Positions 46,954 to 56,172 of a DNA stretch of 64,000 bases are shown here, piece by piece. Source of the stretch: an uncultured Corynebacterium sp. (GTDB lineage Bacteria > Actinomycetota > Actinomycetes > Mycobacteriales > Mycobacteriaceae); contig NZ_CAMIFY010000005.1 of NCBI RefSeq assembly GCF_946222985.1, positions 16,581 to 80,580 of the forward strand. Direction: 5' to 3'. The translations under genes were made by a program, and so were the position numbers. Position 1 is the stretch's first letter; each line of letters starts with the position of its first letter. Below the pieces are notes generated by a model. The model did not search any database. It had not been told where the DNA came from and saw nothing but the letters and a program-made list of their open reading frames with translations.

Positions 46954-48354
46954 CTACTTGTCGCCCTCGGCGATGATGTCGCCGGAGCGGATGCCGGTGT
47001 CGTCGTCGGTCAACTCGGTGAGACGGGCGATGGCGGTGCGCGCGTACATCTGCTGGCGGGTCGACACCAGCTGGTAGCGGTCGCGGGTGAGCACGTTGAG
47101 GCCCCAGCTGATGACGGAGACCAGGCGGTTGCGGAAACCGACCAGGAACATCAGGTGCACGGCCAGCCACAGCAGCCAACCGAAGAAACCGGTGACCTCG
47201 ACCTTGCCCATCTTCACCACGGCGGCGAAGCGGGAGACGGTGGCCATCGAACCCTTGTCGAAGTAATCGAACTTCTTGCGGGCGGGGGCCGCGTCGGCGT
47301 TCTCGGTCTCGCGGGTGATCACGTCGGCGACGTACTCGCCGCCCTGGATCGCCACCTGCGCGACGCCCGGCAGGCCGTCGAGCGAGATCATGTCGCCGAC
47401 GATGAACACGTTGTCGTGCTCACCGACGGAGAGATCCTCGTTGACCTTGACGCGGCCGGCGCGGTCGGTCTCGACGCCGCACTGGTCGGCGATGAGCTTG
47501 CCCAGCGGGGAGGCGGACACGCCGGCGGACCAGATCTTGCAGTACGACGGAATGGTCTCTTCGGTGTCGTCGCCGGTGTTCTTGAAGGTCACGCCGTACT
47601 CGTCGATGTTGGTGACCATCGCGTTGAGCTTGACCACCACGCCGAGCTTCTCCAGCTGCTTCTGGGCGTTGCGGCCCAGTCGCTTGCCGAACGGCGGCAG
47701 CACCTGCGGCGCGCCGTCGAGCAGGATGACGCGCGCGGCGTGCGGGTTGTAGCTGCGGTACGACGACTTCAGCGTGCGGTTGGCCAACTCGGCGAGCTGG
47801 CCGGCCAGCTCCACGCCGGTCGGACCGGCGCCGACGACCACGAAGGTCAGCAGACGCTCGCGCTCGGCGGGGTCGTTGGCGACCTCGGCGTGCTCGAAGG
47901 AGGCGATGATGCGCGAGCGGATCTCCAGCGCGTCGTCGATGGTCTTCATGCCCGGGGCGTACTTGGCGAAGTGATCGTTGCCGAAGTAGCCCTGGCCCGC
48001 GCCGGCGGCGACGAGGAGGTAGTCGTACTCCCAGACGTTGACGCGGGCGCCGAGCTCGGAGGTGACGGTGCGGGCGTCGACGTCGATGTCGGTGACCTCG
48101 CCCTTGACGACGCGGATGTTCTGCTCGCCGTCGAAGATCTGGCGGGTCGGCGGGGCGATCTCGCCGGAGGAGAGGATGCCGGTGGCCACCTGGTACAGCA
48201 GCGGCTGGAAGAGGTGGTGGTTCATACGGTCGATGAGGGTGACGTCGACGTTTTCGTCCTTGAGCTTCCGGGCGGCGAAGAGGCCACCGAAGCCCGAACC
48301 GACGATGACGACGTGGGGTCGACCCGTCTGCGGCCGGTAGGGCGTCTCGGTCAT
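46954..48354 (-). CDS. ndh: Type II NADH dehydrogenase
   Basis: Ndh is a single-subunit, non-proton-pumping flavoprotein that passes electrons from NADH to menaquinone. In corynebacteria it is the main entry of NADH electrons into the chain, since complex I is missing. The 466-residue protein has two Rossmann motifs (VVIVGSGFGGLFAARKL for FAD and FVVVGAGPTGVELAGQL for NADH), the FAD motif VFIVGDM, and a C-terminal hydrophobic stretch (about 385-415) that attaches it to the membrane. Length equals that of the C. glutamicum enzyme. GAGGAG precedes the ATG at 48354; the frame continues 15 codons upstream but without signals. Confidence 0.95.
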   Translation of the reverse strand: MTETPYRPQTGRPHVVIVGSGFGGLFAARKLKDENVDVTLIDRMNHHLFQPLLYQVATGILSSGEIAPPTRQIFDGEQNIRVVKGEVTDIDVDARTVTSELGARVNVWEYDYLLVAAGAGQGYFGNDHFAKYAPGMKTIDDALEIRSRIIASFEHAEVANDPAERERLLTFVVVGAGPTGVELAGQLAELANRTLKSSYRSYNPHAARVILLDGAPQVLPPFGKRLGRNAQKQLEKLGVVVKLNAMVTNIDEYGVTFKNTGDDTEETIPSYCKIWSAGVSASPLGKLIADQCGVETDRAGRVKVNEDLSVGEHDNVFIVGDMISLDGLPGVAQVAIQGGEYVADVITRETENADAAPARKKFDYFDKGSMATVSRFAAVVKMGKVEVTGFFGWLLWLAVHLMFLVGFRNRLVSVISWGLNVLTRDRYQLVSTRQQMYARTAIARLTELTDDDTGIRSGDIIAEGDK

Positions 48355-48445
48355 GAAAAACTCCTCGAAATCACATGCGGGGTGTGGGTACCGGGCCATG
48401 ATAGATCGTGCGGTGCGCCGCCGCCTACTCCGCGCCGTCCACCGG

Positions 48446-48451
48446 TAACCT
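48446..48451 (+). promoter_or_regulatory. -10 box (TAACCT) of CFA-like gene, leaderless
   Basis: TAACCT ends 7 bp before the ATG at 48459; no ribosome binding site is present. Confidence 0.5.
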
Positions 48452-48458
48452 GGCCGTC

Positions 48459-49820
48459 ATGGCCGAAAACGAGGGGAGGGCGTCCGCGGTGCCCGTGGAG
48501 CGTTCCTCCATCGACGCGGACCGTTGGCCGGGCGTGGCCCGGATCCCCGACGGACCGCTGTTGGGCAGGCGCGCGAACCTGGCCCGTGGGTCGTTTCGTC
48601 GTGCGTGCGTGCGCCACGGCGTCGACCTCGAGGGCGACGGTTCGGCGTCGATCCTCGTCCGCGATCCCGACGCCATGTTCCGTCGGCTGGCGGAGGCCGA
48701 CTGGGTCGGGCTCGGCGAGTCCTTCCTCGCCGGTGAATGGGAATCGGAGACGCTGCCGTCGACGCTGTCCGCGCTCATCGACGCCGGCCTCGACGTCGGC
48801 GCCGAGGGACGGGTCGGTCGCGGGCTGCGCAAGCTCAGCGGCCGGCGCCCGGAACCCCGGTCCGCGGGGCCGGGCGGTGAACTTCCCGTGTCGTTGATCG
48901 AGCTCTACGCGGGATCGTCGTTGGCCGGCGGTTCGGGCCTGTTCGCCTCCGGTGCGCGCACCACTTCTTTGGAGGAAGTCCCCAATCAGGCCCCGGGCGC
49001 CGGGCGCGGCGGCGTGCCCGCCCGCCATCGCATCGACGTCACCCGCATCGACGATCCCGAGGGCGTGGCACGCGCCGATCTGCCGGAGGCCCAGGCCCGC
49101 CGCGTGGAGCGGATGCTCGATCTGGCCCGCGTGCGCGCCGGCGATCGGGTGCTCGAATGGCCGTCGTCGGGCGGGGAGTTGGCCCTGCGCGCCGCCGACC
49201 GCGGTGCGTCGGCCGATGTTCTGGCCATCTCCGACGATCACGCCGAGACCGTCGCCGCACGGGCGGCCGAGGCAGGGCTGTCGGGGCCGGTGCGGGTGCT
49301 CCGCGCCGACCGCGCGATTCCGTCGCCGCGCGACTTCGACGGCGACTACGAGGCGATCTTCAACGTCGAGCGCCTGGAGACCTTCGGTCCCGACGGCATC
49401 CGGCGGTGGCTGCGCGGCGCCGAGCGGGTCCTGGCGGACCGGGGCACCATCGTCGTCCAGATGGCGGTGGCCACCGACCGATTCGACGATTCCGCCGGCG
49501 ACGCGCTGGACCTGGTGCGGTCCTACGTCTGGCCGGCCCTGCACTATCCGACCATCGAGGAATTCCGGCGCATCGTCGATCGCGACACCGGATTGCGCAT
49601 CGTCTCCGAGAGCCACTTCGGCGGCCATTGGGAGCGCACCCTCGATCTGTGGCGCGGCCTGTTCGCCGCCCGGTCCCGCCAGGCGGCGGGGCTGGGCTAC
49701 GACCGCGTCTACCGCCGCCTGTGGGACTATCACCTGGGACTGCAGCAGGCGTTGGCCGCGTCGGGCCGACTCGACATGGTCCACGTCGAACTCATGGCGC
49801 GCCCGCGTTCCCGACGCTGA
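48459..49820 (+). CDS. CFA-synthase-family methyltransferase with degenerate SAM site
   Basis: The 453-residue protein has the overall layout of cyclopropane-fatty-acyl-phospholipid synthase/UfaA proteins. There is an N-terminal lipid-handling region (about 30-190), a pre-catalytic segment ending near 220, a methyltransferase fold, and the characteristic C-terminal FGGHWERTLDLWRGLF with YDRVYRRLWDYHLGLQQ. The glycine-rich SAM loop, normally VLEIGxGWG, reads VLEWPSSGG (231-239), and the motif normally around the catalytic glutamate reads NVERLETFGPDG. I infer either loss of activity or a changed function, for example a partner of an active methyltransferase. It is divergent from ndh. Other corynebacterial genomes should show whether this is a conserved variant. 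Confidence 0.75.
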   Translation: MAENEGRASAVPVERSSIDADRWPGVARIPDGPLLGRRANLARGSFRRACVRHGVDLEGDGSASILVRDPDAMFRRLAEADWVGLGESFLAGEWESETLPSTLSALIDAGLDVGAEGRVGRGLRKLSGRRPEPRSAGPGGELPVSLIELYAGSSLAGGSGLFASGARTTSLEEVPNQAPGAGRGGVPARHRIDVTRIDDPEGVARADLPEAQARRVERMLDLARVRAGDRVLEWPSSGGELALRAADRGASADVLAISDDHAETVAARAAEAGLSGPVRVLRADRAIPSPRDFDGDYEAIFNVERLETFGPDGIRRWLRGAERVLADRGTIVVQMAVATDRFDDSAGDALDLVRSYVWPALHYPTIEEFRRIVDRDTGLRIVSESHFGGHWERTLDLWRGLFAARSRQAAGLGYDRVYRRLWDYHLGLQQALAASGRLDMVHVELMARPRSRR

Positions 49821-49832
49821 ACCTCCGTCCGC

Positions 49833-51224
49833 CTACAAGGTCGCCATGTCGACGTCGCGGGTTTCCGGCATCTTCAGGATGGCGACGAGCGACAGCACCG
49901 ACGCCAGCATGAGGTAGACGCCGACGGCGCCGACACCGAACGAGGCGACCAGCGCCGTGGCGATGAAGGGGGCGACGGCGGCGCCGAGGATCGACGCCAC
50001 GTTGTAGGAGATCCCGGACCCGGTGTAGCGGACGTTCGTCGGGAACAGCTCCGGCAACACGGCTGACATCGGACCGAAAACCAGGCCCATCAGGAACATG
50101 CCGATGGTGAGGAACAGCAGAACCGACGTGGTCGTCGCGGTGTCGGGGTGGAGGAAGGACGTGAACGTCAGACCGAAGACGATCATCGCCACCGACACCA
50201 CCGTCAGCAATCGCTTGCGACCGACGACGTCGCCGAGCTTGCCCGCCAGGGGGACGCCGATGATGAAGGCGAAGATCGAGACCAGCTGCAGGCTCAGGAA
50301 CTCCGTGTACGGGATCCCCAACCCGAGGCCGAGGTCGGCGCGGCCGATGCCGTAGGACAGCACCCACGTGGTGACCAAGTAGAACAACGTGTAGCAGGAG
50401 ATCATCACCGCGGTGCCCAGCACCATCGGGCGCCACGAGCTGCGGAAGACGCTCTTCCAGGGAGTCTGGACCTTTTGCCCCTGGGCGACCGCGTGCCGGA
50501 ACACCGGGGTTTCCTCGAGCTTCAGGCGCATCCACAGGCCGAGGATCACCATCACCGCCGAGAGCAGGAACGGGAGCCGCCAACCCCACTCCATGAACGG
50601 GCCGTGGGTGTCTCCGTTGGTGTGGCCGAGCACGGTGACGATGATCAGGAACAGTCCGTTGGCGAAGAGGAAGCCCAGGGGCGCGCCGAGCTGCGGCCAC
50701 ATCGCGGCCCAACCGCGCTTGCCTTCCTCGGCGGTTTCGGTGGCCAGCAATGCAGCGCCGGACCACTCGCCGCCCAGGCCGAGTCCCTGGCAGAAGCGCA
50801 TGACCGCCAGCAGTGCGGGCGCGACGATGCCGGCTTGCGCGTAGGTGGGCAGCAATCCGATGAGGAACGTGGCGATGCCCATCGTCAACAACGACGCCAC
50901 CAGGGTCGCCTTGCGGCCGATGACGTCGCCGAAGTGCCCGAACACCAGGGAACCCAGCGGACGGGCCACGAACGCCAGTCCGAAGGTGGCGAAGGAACTC
51001 AGCAGCCCGATCGTGGGATCGTCGGCGGCGGGGAAGAACAGGAAGGGGAACACGGCCACCGCGGCCGTGGCATAGATGTAGAAATCGTAGAACTCGATGG
51101 TGGTGCCGACCATCGAAGAGAAGATGATCCTCCGCTTTTGCTTGGGGTCGGTCACGCCGGAGACCGTGTGCGTCGTGGAGACGGCGGTCGTCGTGGCGTC
51201 GGCGCGGAAGTCGCCGGTGTTCAT
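49833..51224 (-). CDS. MFS transporter, metabolite:H+ symporter type
   Basis: The 463-residue protein has 12 predicted helices and the major-facilitator signature FGHFGDVIGRKATL between helices 2 and 3. The start of the first helix, MVGTTIEFYDFYIYATAA, and QGLGLGGEWSGAAL place it in the metabolite:H+ symporter group (ShiA/ProP/citrate-like). Substrates there are shikimate, osmolytes or organic acids, so the cargo cannot be named. GAGGACC is positioned before the ATG at 51224. It is divergent from the FAD dehydrogenase gene, with about 200 bp between; uptake of a substrate for that enzyme is possible but speculative. Confidence 0.87.
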   Translation of the reverse strand: MNTGDFRADATTTAVSTTHTVSGVTDPKQKRRIIFSSMVGTTIEFYDFYIYATAAVAVFPFLFFPAADDPTIGLLSSFATFGLAFVARPLGSLVFGHFGDVIGRKATLVASLLTMGIATFLIGLLPTYAQAGIVAPALLAVMRFCQGLGLGGEWSGAALLATETAEEGKRGWAAMWPQLGAPLGFLFANGLFLIIVTVLGHTNGDTHGPFMEWGWRLPFLLSAVMVILGLWMRLKLEETPVFRHAVAQGQKVQTPWKSVFRSSWRPMVLGTAVMISCYTLFYLVTTWVLSYGIGRADLGLGLGIPYTEFLSLQLVSIFAFIIGVPLAGKLGDVVGRKRLLTVVSVAMIVFGLTFTSFLHPDTATTTSVLLFLTIGMFLMGLVFGPMSAVLPELFPTNVRYTGSGISYNVASILGAAVAPFIATALVASFGVGAVGVYLMLASVLSLVAILKMPETRDVDMATL

Positions 51225-51413
51225 GCGTGGTGGTCCTCTGGGTTCGCCGGGGGCCGCGACGGTCACCGGAAGCGGGGGTGTGCGCGGTGAAGCCTCGTCG
51301 CGGCGGTCATGCTCGGGGTCGCCGACGGGGCAACGATAATCGGACGTGACGGGCGCGGGGTGCGGCGGGTGGATCGTTTCGTCGCAAAGCAAACTTTGGC
51401 CGTGAAAACGGGT

Positions 51414-51419
51414 TAACCT
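51414..51419 (+). promoter_or_regulatory. -10 box (TAACCT) of FAD dehydrogenase, leaderless
   Basis: TAACCT ends 6 bp before the ATG at 51426. The same hexamer at nearly the same distance precedes the CFA-like gene. Confidence 0.5.
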
Positions 51420-51425
51420 CGGCTC

Positions 51426-53264
51426 ATGGAATCGACCCGCGACACGACCGCCGCCTCCGCCAACGCCGCCGAACCGACCACCGAGGACCGACACGGAACG
51501 CTGACCGACGGCACCACGCCGGTGGGCGCGGCGTCGTCGACGTCGGCGCCGCTGATCATCGTCGGCGCGGGCCTGTCCGGCCTCGTCGCCGCGTACGAGG
51601 CCCAGCGCGCGGGACGGAAGGTCATCGTCGTCGACCAGGAAAACGCCGCGAACCTCGGCGGACAGGCGTTCTGGTCGCTCGGGGGCATCTTCCTCGTCGA
51701 TTCGCCCGAACAGCGCCGCCTCAAGGTCAAGGACTCTCCGGAACTGGCGCGCTCCGACTGGTTCGGCTCCGCGGGATTCGACCGCGCCGAGGACCATTGG
51801 CCCGGCAAGTGGGCGCAGGCCTACCTCGACTTCGCGGCAGGGGAGAAGCGCGACTACCTGCGCGGACTCGGCGTGAAGTTCCTGCCGATCGTCGGCTGGG
51901 CCGAGCGCGGCGACGGGTCCGCCCACGGCCACGGCAACTCCGTCCCGCGATTCCACCTCACCTGGGGCACCGGCCCCGAGATCGTCCGCGTCTTCGCTGA
52001 GCCGCTCACCGCCGCCGCCAGCGAGGGGCGCGTCGAATTTCGCCACCGCCACCGGGTCGACGAGGTGATCGTGGAAGACGGACGCGCCGTCGGCGTGCGA
52101 GGCAAGATCCTCGTGCCTTGCGACGAGCTGGAACGCGGCGTGGCCTCGCCGCGCGAGGAAACCGGGGAGAGCTTCGACATCCGCGGTGATGCGGTGCTGA
52201 TCTCCACCGGCGGCGTCGGCGGCAACCTCGACGCCGTCCGCCGCGCCTGGCCCGAGGAACGCCTCGGTGCAATGCCCGACGACATGGTCGTCGGCGTGCC
52301 CGCCCACGTCGATGGCCGCGGCATCGAGATCGCCGGGGACGCCGGCGCGCACCTGATCAACCGCGACCGCATGTGGCACTACACCGAGGGCATGGCCAAC
52401 TGGGATCCGGTCTGGCCCGGCCACGGCATCCGCATCATCCCCGGCCCGTCGTCGCTGTGGTTCGACGCCAACGGCAACCGTCTGCCCGCGCCGCTGATCC
52501 CCGGCGCCGACACCGTCGCGACTATGAAGCACATCCTGTCCACCGGCCACGGCTATTCGTGGTTCGTGCTCAACGGCTCCATCGTGGCCAAGGAATTCCT
52601 GTTCTCCGGGTCGGAGCAGAACCCGGACCTGACCGACAAGCAGGTCAAGAAGCTCGTCGGCAAGGTCACCGCCGGCATTCCCGGCCCCGTGAAAAAGTTC
52701 ATGGACAACGGCGAGGACTGGGTCGTCGCCGACACGCTCGACGAACTCGTCGAGGGCATGAATCGCGTCACCGGGGCGGTCGGGTCGGGTGGCGATGACG
52801 GAGTTGGGGGCGGAGACGCGGACGCCTCCGACGTTCCCGTGCTCGACGTCGAGTACCTGCGCCACCAGATCGAGGCGCGCGACCGGCAGACCGCCAACCA
52901 GTTCTCGAAGGACTACCAGGTCAACTACGTGCACGTGGCGCGGAAGTTCCTCGGCGACAAGATCGTGCGCACCGTGCCCCCGGCGCCGATCCTCGACCCG
53001 GGCGAGGGTCCGCTGATCGCGGTGCGCCTGCGCATGCTCACGCGAAAGACCCTCGGCGGCATCGAGACCGACCTCGACGGACGGGCGCTGCGTCACGACG
53101 GAACCCCGATCGACGGCTTGTTCGCCGCGGGCGAGGCCTCCGGATTCGGCGGCGGCGGCATGCACGGCAACAACGCGCTGGAGGGCACGTTCCTCGGCGG
53201 CTGCATCTTCAGCGGCCTGCGCGCCGGCCGCGCCATGGCCGGAGTGGCGACGCCGGTGGAGTAG
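51426..53264 (+). CDS. FAD-binding dehydrogenase (KstD-like)
   Basis: The 612-residue flavoprotein has a dinucleotide-binding motif (LIIVGAGLSGLVAAYEA, about 43-58) after a flexible N-terminus, VLISTGGVGGNLDAVRRAW in the middle, and the C-terminal FAD motif LFAAGEASGFGGGGMHGNNALEGTFLGGCIFSGLRAGR. It belongs to the succinate-dehydrogenase/ketosteroid-dehydrogenase-like family, in the actinobacterial group simply called FAD-binding dehydrogenase. The substrate is unknown. A glycine/aspartate-rich insertion occurs near 460-475. It is leaderless and monocistronic, convergent with the RAM-domain gene. Confidence 0.87.
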   Translation: MESTRDTTAASANAAEPTTEDRHGTLTDGTTPVGAASSTSAPLIIVGAGLSGLVAAYEAQRAGRKVIVVDQENAANLGGQAFWSLGGIFLVDSPEQRRLKVKDSPELARSDWFGSAGFDRAEDHWPGKWAQAYLDFAAGEKRDYLRGLGVKFLPIVGWAERGDGSAHGHGNSVPRFHLTWGTGPEIVRVFAEPLTAAASEGRVEFRHRHRVDEVIVEDGRAVGVRGKILVPCDELERGVASPREETGESFDIRGDAVLISTGGVGGNLDAVRRAWPEERLGAMPDDMVVGVPAHVDGRGIEIAGDAGAHLINRDRMWHYTEGMANWDPVWPGHGIRIIPGPSSLWFDANGNRLPAPLIPGADTVATMKHILSTGHGYSWFVLNGSIVAKEFLFSGSEQNPDLTDKQVKKLVGKVTAGIPGPVKKFMDNGEDWVVADTLDELVEGMNRVTGAVGSGGDDGVGGGDADASDVPVLDVEYLRHQIEARDRQTANQFSKDYQVNYVHVARKFLGDKIVRTVPPAPILDPGEGPLIAVRLRMLTRKTLGGIETDLDGRALRHDGTPIDGLFAAGEASGFGGGGMHGNNALEGTFLGGCIFSGLRAGRAMAGVATPVE

Positions 53265-53273
53265 TCGGCGCGG

Positions 53274-53558
53274 TTAGTCGAGGCCGAGGGAGAACGCGGC
53301 CTCGAGGTCGTGGCGCGAGTAGGCGCGGAACGCCAGCTGGGTCTCGGTGCGCATCACGCCCTCGACCTTGGAGATGCGGTTGGGGATGATCTCCGAGAGC
53401 TTCTCGTGATCGGCGACGCGCACCATCGCCAGCAGATCCCAGTCGCCCGTGATCGAGTAGACCTCGGTGACGCCGTCGATGTTGACGATGGCCTCCGCGG
53501 CCTCGGGAATGAGATCGGCTTCGACGTCGATGTGGACGATTGCGGTGGTCAGCGACAT
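53274..53558 (-). CDS. Stand-alone Lrp/AsnC ligand-binding (RAM) domain protein
   Basis: The 94-residue protein is a single RAM/AsnC C-terminal domain (AIVHIDVEADLIPEAAEAIVNI, VYSITGDWDLLAMVRV) without the DNA-binding helix-turn-helix of Lrp. Such short proteins form ligand-binding oligomers and can modulate full-length Lrp regulators by subunit mixing. GAGGAG lies before the ATG. No Lrp gene is close by. Confidence 0.85.
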   Translation of the reverse strand: MSLTTAIVHIDVEADLIPEAAEAIVNIDGVTEVYSITGDWDLLAMVRVADHEKLSEIIPNRISKVEGVMRTETQLAFRAYSRHDLEAAFSLGLD

Positions 53559-53725
53559 GTGCGTGCTCCTCGGGGTCGGCGGCGCGATGGTCGGGCAGGG
53601 CCTCCCGGCCCGTCCGTGGCCGATGATACGCGGGCGGTTGCGCCGCTCGAGCCGACGACGGACGGGGAATCGGCGGGTGGCCCCGGCCGTCTGCGCCCGG
53701 CGTGATTGACGGGTAGAACGGTGAC

Positions 53726-54223
53726 ATGGCAAACACCGCGTTTCAGGGAAACCCCGTCCACCTGTCCGGCAACCTGCCCGAGAAGGGCGAGAAGGCCCCG
53801 GCCTTCACCGTCGTCGGCACCGATCTCGCGGACGTCAACTCCGCCGACCTCGTCGGCAAGCGTCTCGTGCTCAACATCTTCCCGTCGGTCGACACCGGCG
53901 TGTGCGCGGCCTCCGTGCGTCGCTTCAACGAGCTCGCCGCCGAACTCGACGGCACCACCGTCGTCAACATCTCCCGCGACCTCCCGTTCGCCCTCGATCG
54001 CTTCTGCGGTGCCGAGGGCATCGAGAAGGTCATCGCGGCGTCCGATTTCCGCCACGGCTTCGGCGAGTCCTACGGCGTCGTCCAGCAGGACGGCCCCCTG
54101 GCCGGGCTGCTCGCCCGCGCCGTCGTGGTGCTCGATTCCGACGGCACGGTCGTCTACACCCAGCTCGTCGAGGAGATCTCCGAGGAGCCGGATTACGACG
54201 ACGCGCTCGCCGCGCTGAAGTAG
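53726..54223 (+). CDS. tpx: Thiol peroxidase
   Basis: Tpx reduces hydrogen peroxide and organic hydroperoxides with electrons from thioredoxin or a related thiol system. The 165-residue protein is an atypical 2-Cys peroxiredoxin. The peroxidatic cysteine is in FPSVDTGVCAASVRRFNE and the resolving cysteine in LPFALDRFCGAEGIE, both in the normal Tpx positions. Full length, soluble, monocistronic. A GGTAGAAC sequence 7 bp before the ATG may be a -10 region, but the last base deviates from TANNNT. Confidence 0.95.
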   Translation: MANTAFQGNPVHLSGNLPEKGEKAPAFTVVGTDLADVNSADLVGKRLVLNIFPSVDTGVCAASVRRFNELAAELDGTTVVNISRDLPFALDRFCGAEGIEKVIAASDFRHGFGESYGVVQQDGPLAGLLARAVVVLDSDGTVVYTQLVEEISEEPDYDDALAALK

Positions 54224-54512
54224 CGCCTGGGAAGCCGGATCCGCCGATCCCGGCACCGCTTCTTCTCTTTTTCTTCGTTTCGGACCGTCCCGACAAGCGG
54301 GCCGAGCCGTTCGATCCGGGCCCGTCGTGGCCCGTGATCGTGCAGCTCGGCCCGCTTTTCCGTGCCGCGGCGCCCTGGTCCGGGCCAAGCGAAACCGTGC
54401 CGCGCCGTGAGCCAATTCATAAATTCTCCTGAGCGCGATTAAAGTTGCGCGTGAGAACCGATTCAGCTGCGCCGCGAACACCCTTGCGACGCTTCGAGAA
54501 AGGGAGAATCGC

Positions 54513-55997
54513 ATGACACCGAACATGGTGGGGCTGGCGCTGCTGCTGCTGGCCATGATGCTCTTCGTCGGAAAGGTGATGCGCGTCCGAATCAAGTGGA
54601 CGCAGAACCTGTTCCTGCCGAGCTCTATCCTCGCCGGCTTCGCGGCACTGCTGCTGGGCCCCGAAGTCATCGGCCGGATCGCGGCTAACTTCGACGGCAC
54701 CGTCGCCGATTTCATCGCCGAGGGCGGCGTGTTCGGTGAGCAGGTCCGCGAGGTGTGGTCGTCGCTGCCGGGTCTGTTGATCTCGGTCGTGTTCGCGACG
54801 CTGTTCCTGGGCCAGAAGCTGCCCAAGCCGAAGTCGGTCTACAACCTCGCCGGCCCGCAGCTGGCGGTGGGCTTCGCCTTCGCCTCCGGCCAGTACGTCG
54901 TCGGTCTGCTGCTGGCCGTGGCGATCCTGGTGCCGCTGTTCGGCATGACGCCGATGGCCGGCGCGCTCATCGAGATCGGCTTCGAGGGCGGTCACGGCAC
55001 CGCGGCCGGCATGATCCCGGTCTTCGACGAGCTCGGCTGGTCCGAGGGTGGTGACCTCGCCGTCGCCATCGCGACGATCGGCCTGGTCGCCGGCATCGTC
55101 ATCGGTGTCGCGGTGATCAACTGGGCGATCCGTACGGGGCGCACCGAGGTCATCACCGAGACCACCGACCGCTCCCTGGAGGAGCAGCGCGGTCTGTTCC
55201 GCGCCGACGAGCAGTACTCCGCGGCGAAGATGACGTCGCGTCCCTCCTCGATCGAGCCGTTGTCGCTCCACGTCGCCTTCGTCGCCATCTCCATTCTCGT
55301 GGGCGTCATCCTCCTGGAGGGCATCCAGCTCATCGAGCAGCTGCTGTGGGCCGACACCGTCGAGCTGCTGGCGTACGTCCCGCTGTTCCCGATGGCCATG
55401 ATCGGCGGCATCATCGTGCAGATCGGCCTGAACAAGATCGGCTACGGCCACCTCACCGACGCGGGCATGATGCTGCGCATCCAGGGCCTGGCGCTGGACC
55501 TGCTCATCGTCGCCGCCCTGGCGACGATCTCGCTGCAGGCGATCGCCAACAACTTCTGGCCGTTCCTGTTCCTGTGCGTCGGCGGCATCGCGCTCAACAC
55601 GTTCCTGCTCCTGTGGATGGTGCCCCGCACCATTCCGTCGTTCTGGCTCGAGCGCGGCATCGGTGACTTCGGTCAGTCGATGGGCGTCACGGCCACCGGC
55701 CTGATCCTGATGCGCATCGTCGACCCGGAGGGCAAGTCCCCGGCGTTCGAGGCGTTCGGTTACAAGCAGCTGGTCTTCGAGCCGTTCTTCGGCGGCGGCA
55801 TCATCACCGCCATTTCGGTGCCGATCATCTTCCAGTTCGGCCCGTACCCGCTGTTGGCGGCGATGTCGTTGCTGTTCGTGTTCTCGTTGTCCTGGGGCCT
55901 GCTGTTCTGGGGCAAGAAGAACCGGGACCCGCACGCCGAGAAGCTGGTCGAGCAGAAGGAGGCGGCCGCGGACGACTCCGCGCCCGATCCCGTCTGA
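54513..55997 (+). CDS. gltS: Sodium/glutamate symporter GltS-type
   Basis: The 494-residue membrane protein has about 10-12 helices with two inverted repeats. Characteristic stretches are the first half's GFEGGHGTAAGMIPVFDELGW and the second half's SFWLERGIGDFGQSMGVTATGLILMRIVDP, both of the GltS (ESS) family, which imports glutamate with Na+. It is longer than E. coli GltS (about 400) because of an extended central loop (residues about 210-250) and a charged C-terminal tail. AAAGGGAG is placed before the ATG. It ends with a strong terminator and is convergent with the CNNM pair. A related dicarboxylate substrate cannot be excluded. Confidence 0.85.
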   Translation: MTPNMVGLALLLLAMMLFVGKVMRVRIKWTQNLFLPSSILAGFAALLLGPEVIGRIAANFDGTVADFIAEGGVFGEQVREVWSSLPGLLISVVFATLFLGQKLPKPKSVYNLAGPQLAVGFAFASGQYVVGLLLAVAILVPLFGMTPMAGALIEIGFEGGHGTAAGMIPVFDELGWSEGGDLAVAIATIGLVAGIVIGVAVINWAIRTGRTEVITETTDRSLEEQRGLFRADEQYSAAKMTSRPSSIEPLSLHVAFVAISILVGVILLEGIQLIEQLLWADTVELLAYVPLFPMAMIGGIIVQIGLNKIGYGHLTDAGMMLRIQGLALDLLIVAALATISLQAIANNFWPFLFLCVGGIALNTFLLLWMVPRTIPSFWLERGIGDFGQSMGVTATGLILMRIVDPEGKSPAFEAFGYKQLVFEPFFGGGIITAISVPIIFQFGPYPLLAAMSLLFVFSLSWGLLFWGKKNRDPHAEKLVEQKEAAADDSAPDPV

Positions 55998-56041
55998 TCG
56001 TACGGCGGGCTTCGGCCCACCTTCCTTGCTTCACGACGCCG

Positions 56042-56076
56042 CCGGCCCCCGCATCATCCGATGCGGGGGCCGGTTT
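56042..56076 (+). terminator. Rho-independent terminator after gltS
   Basis: A perfect 14-bp stem (56042-56055 and 56060-56073) with the loop ATCC and three T. A copy of the 11-bp motif GCTTCACGACG (56028-56038) sits just upstream. Confidence 0.88.
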
Positions 56077-56172
56077 CGTCGTGGTGGGCGCGAGGGGTTC
56101 GCGGTGCCGGGCGACCCGGTGCCCGGTGACCCGGGCCTTCGAGGCCGAGTACCCGGGGCTTCGGGCCCGGCG

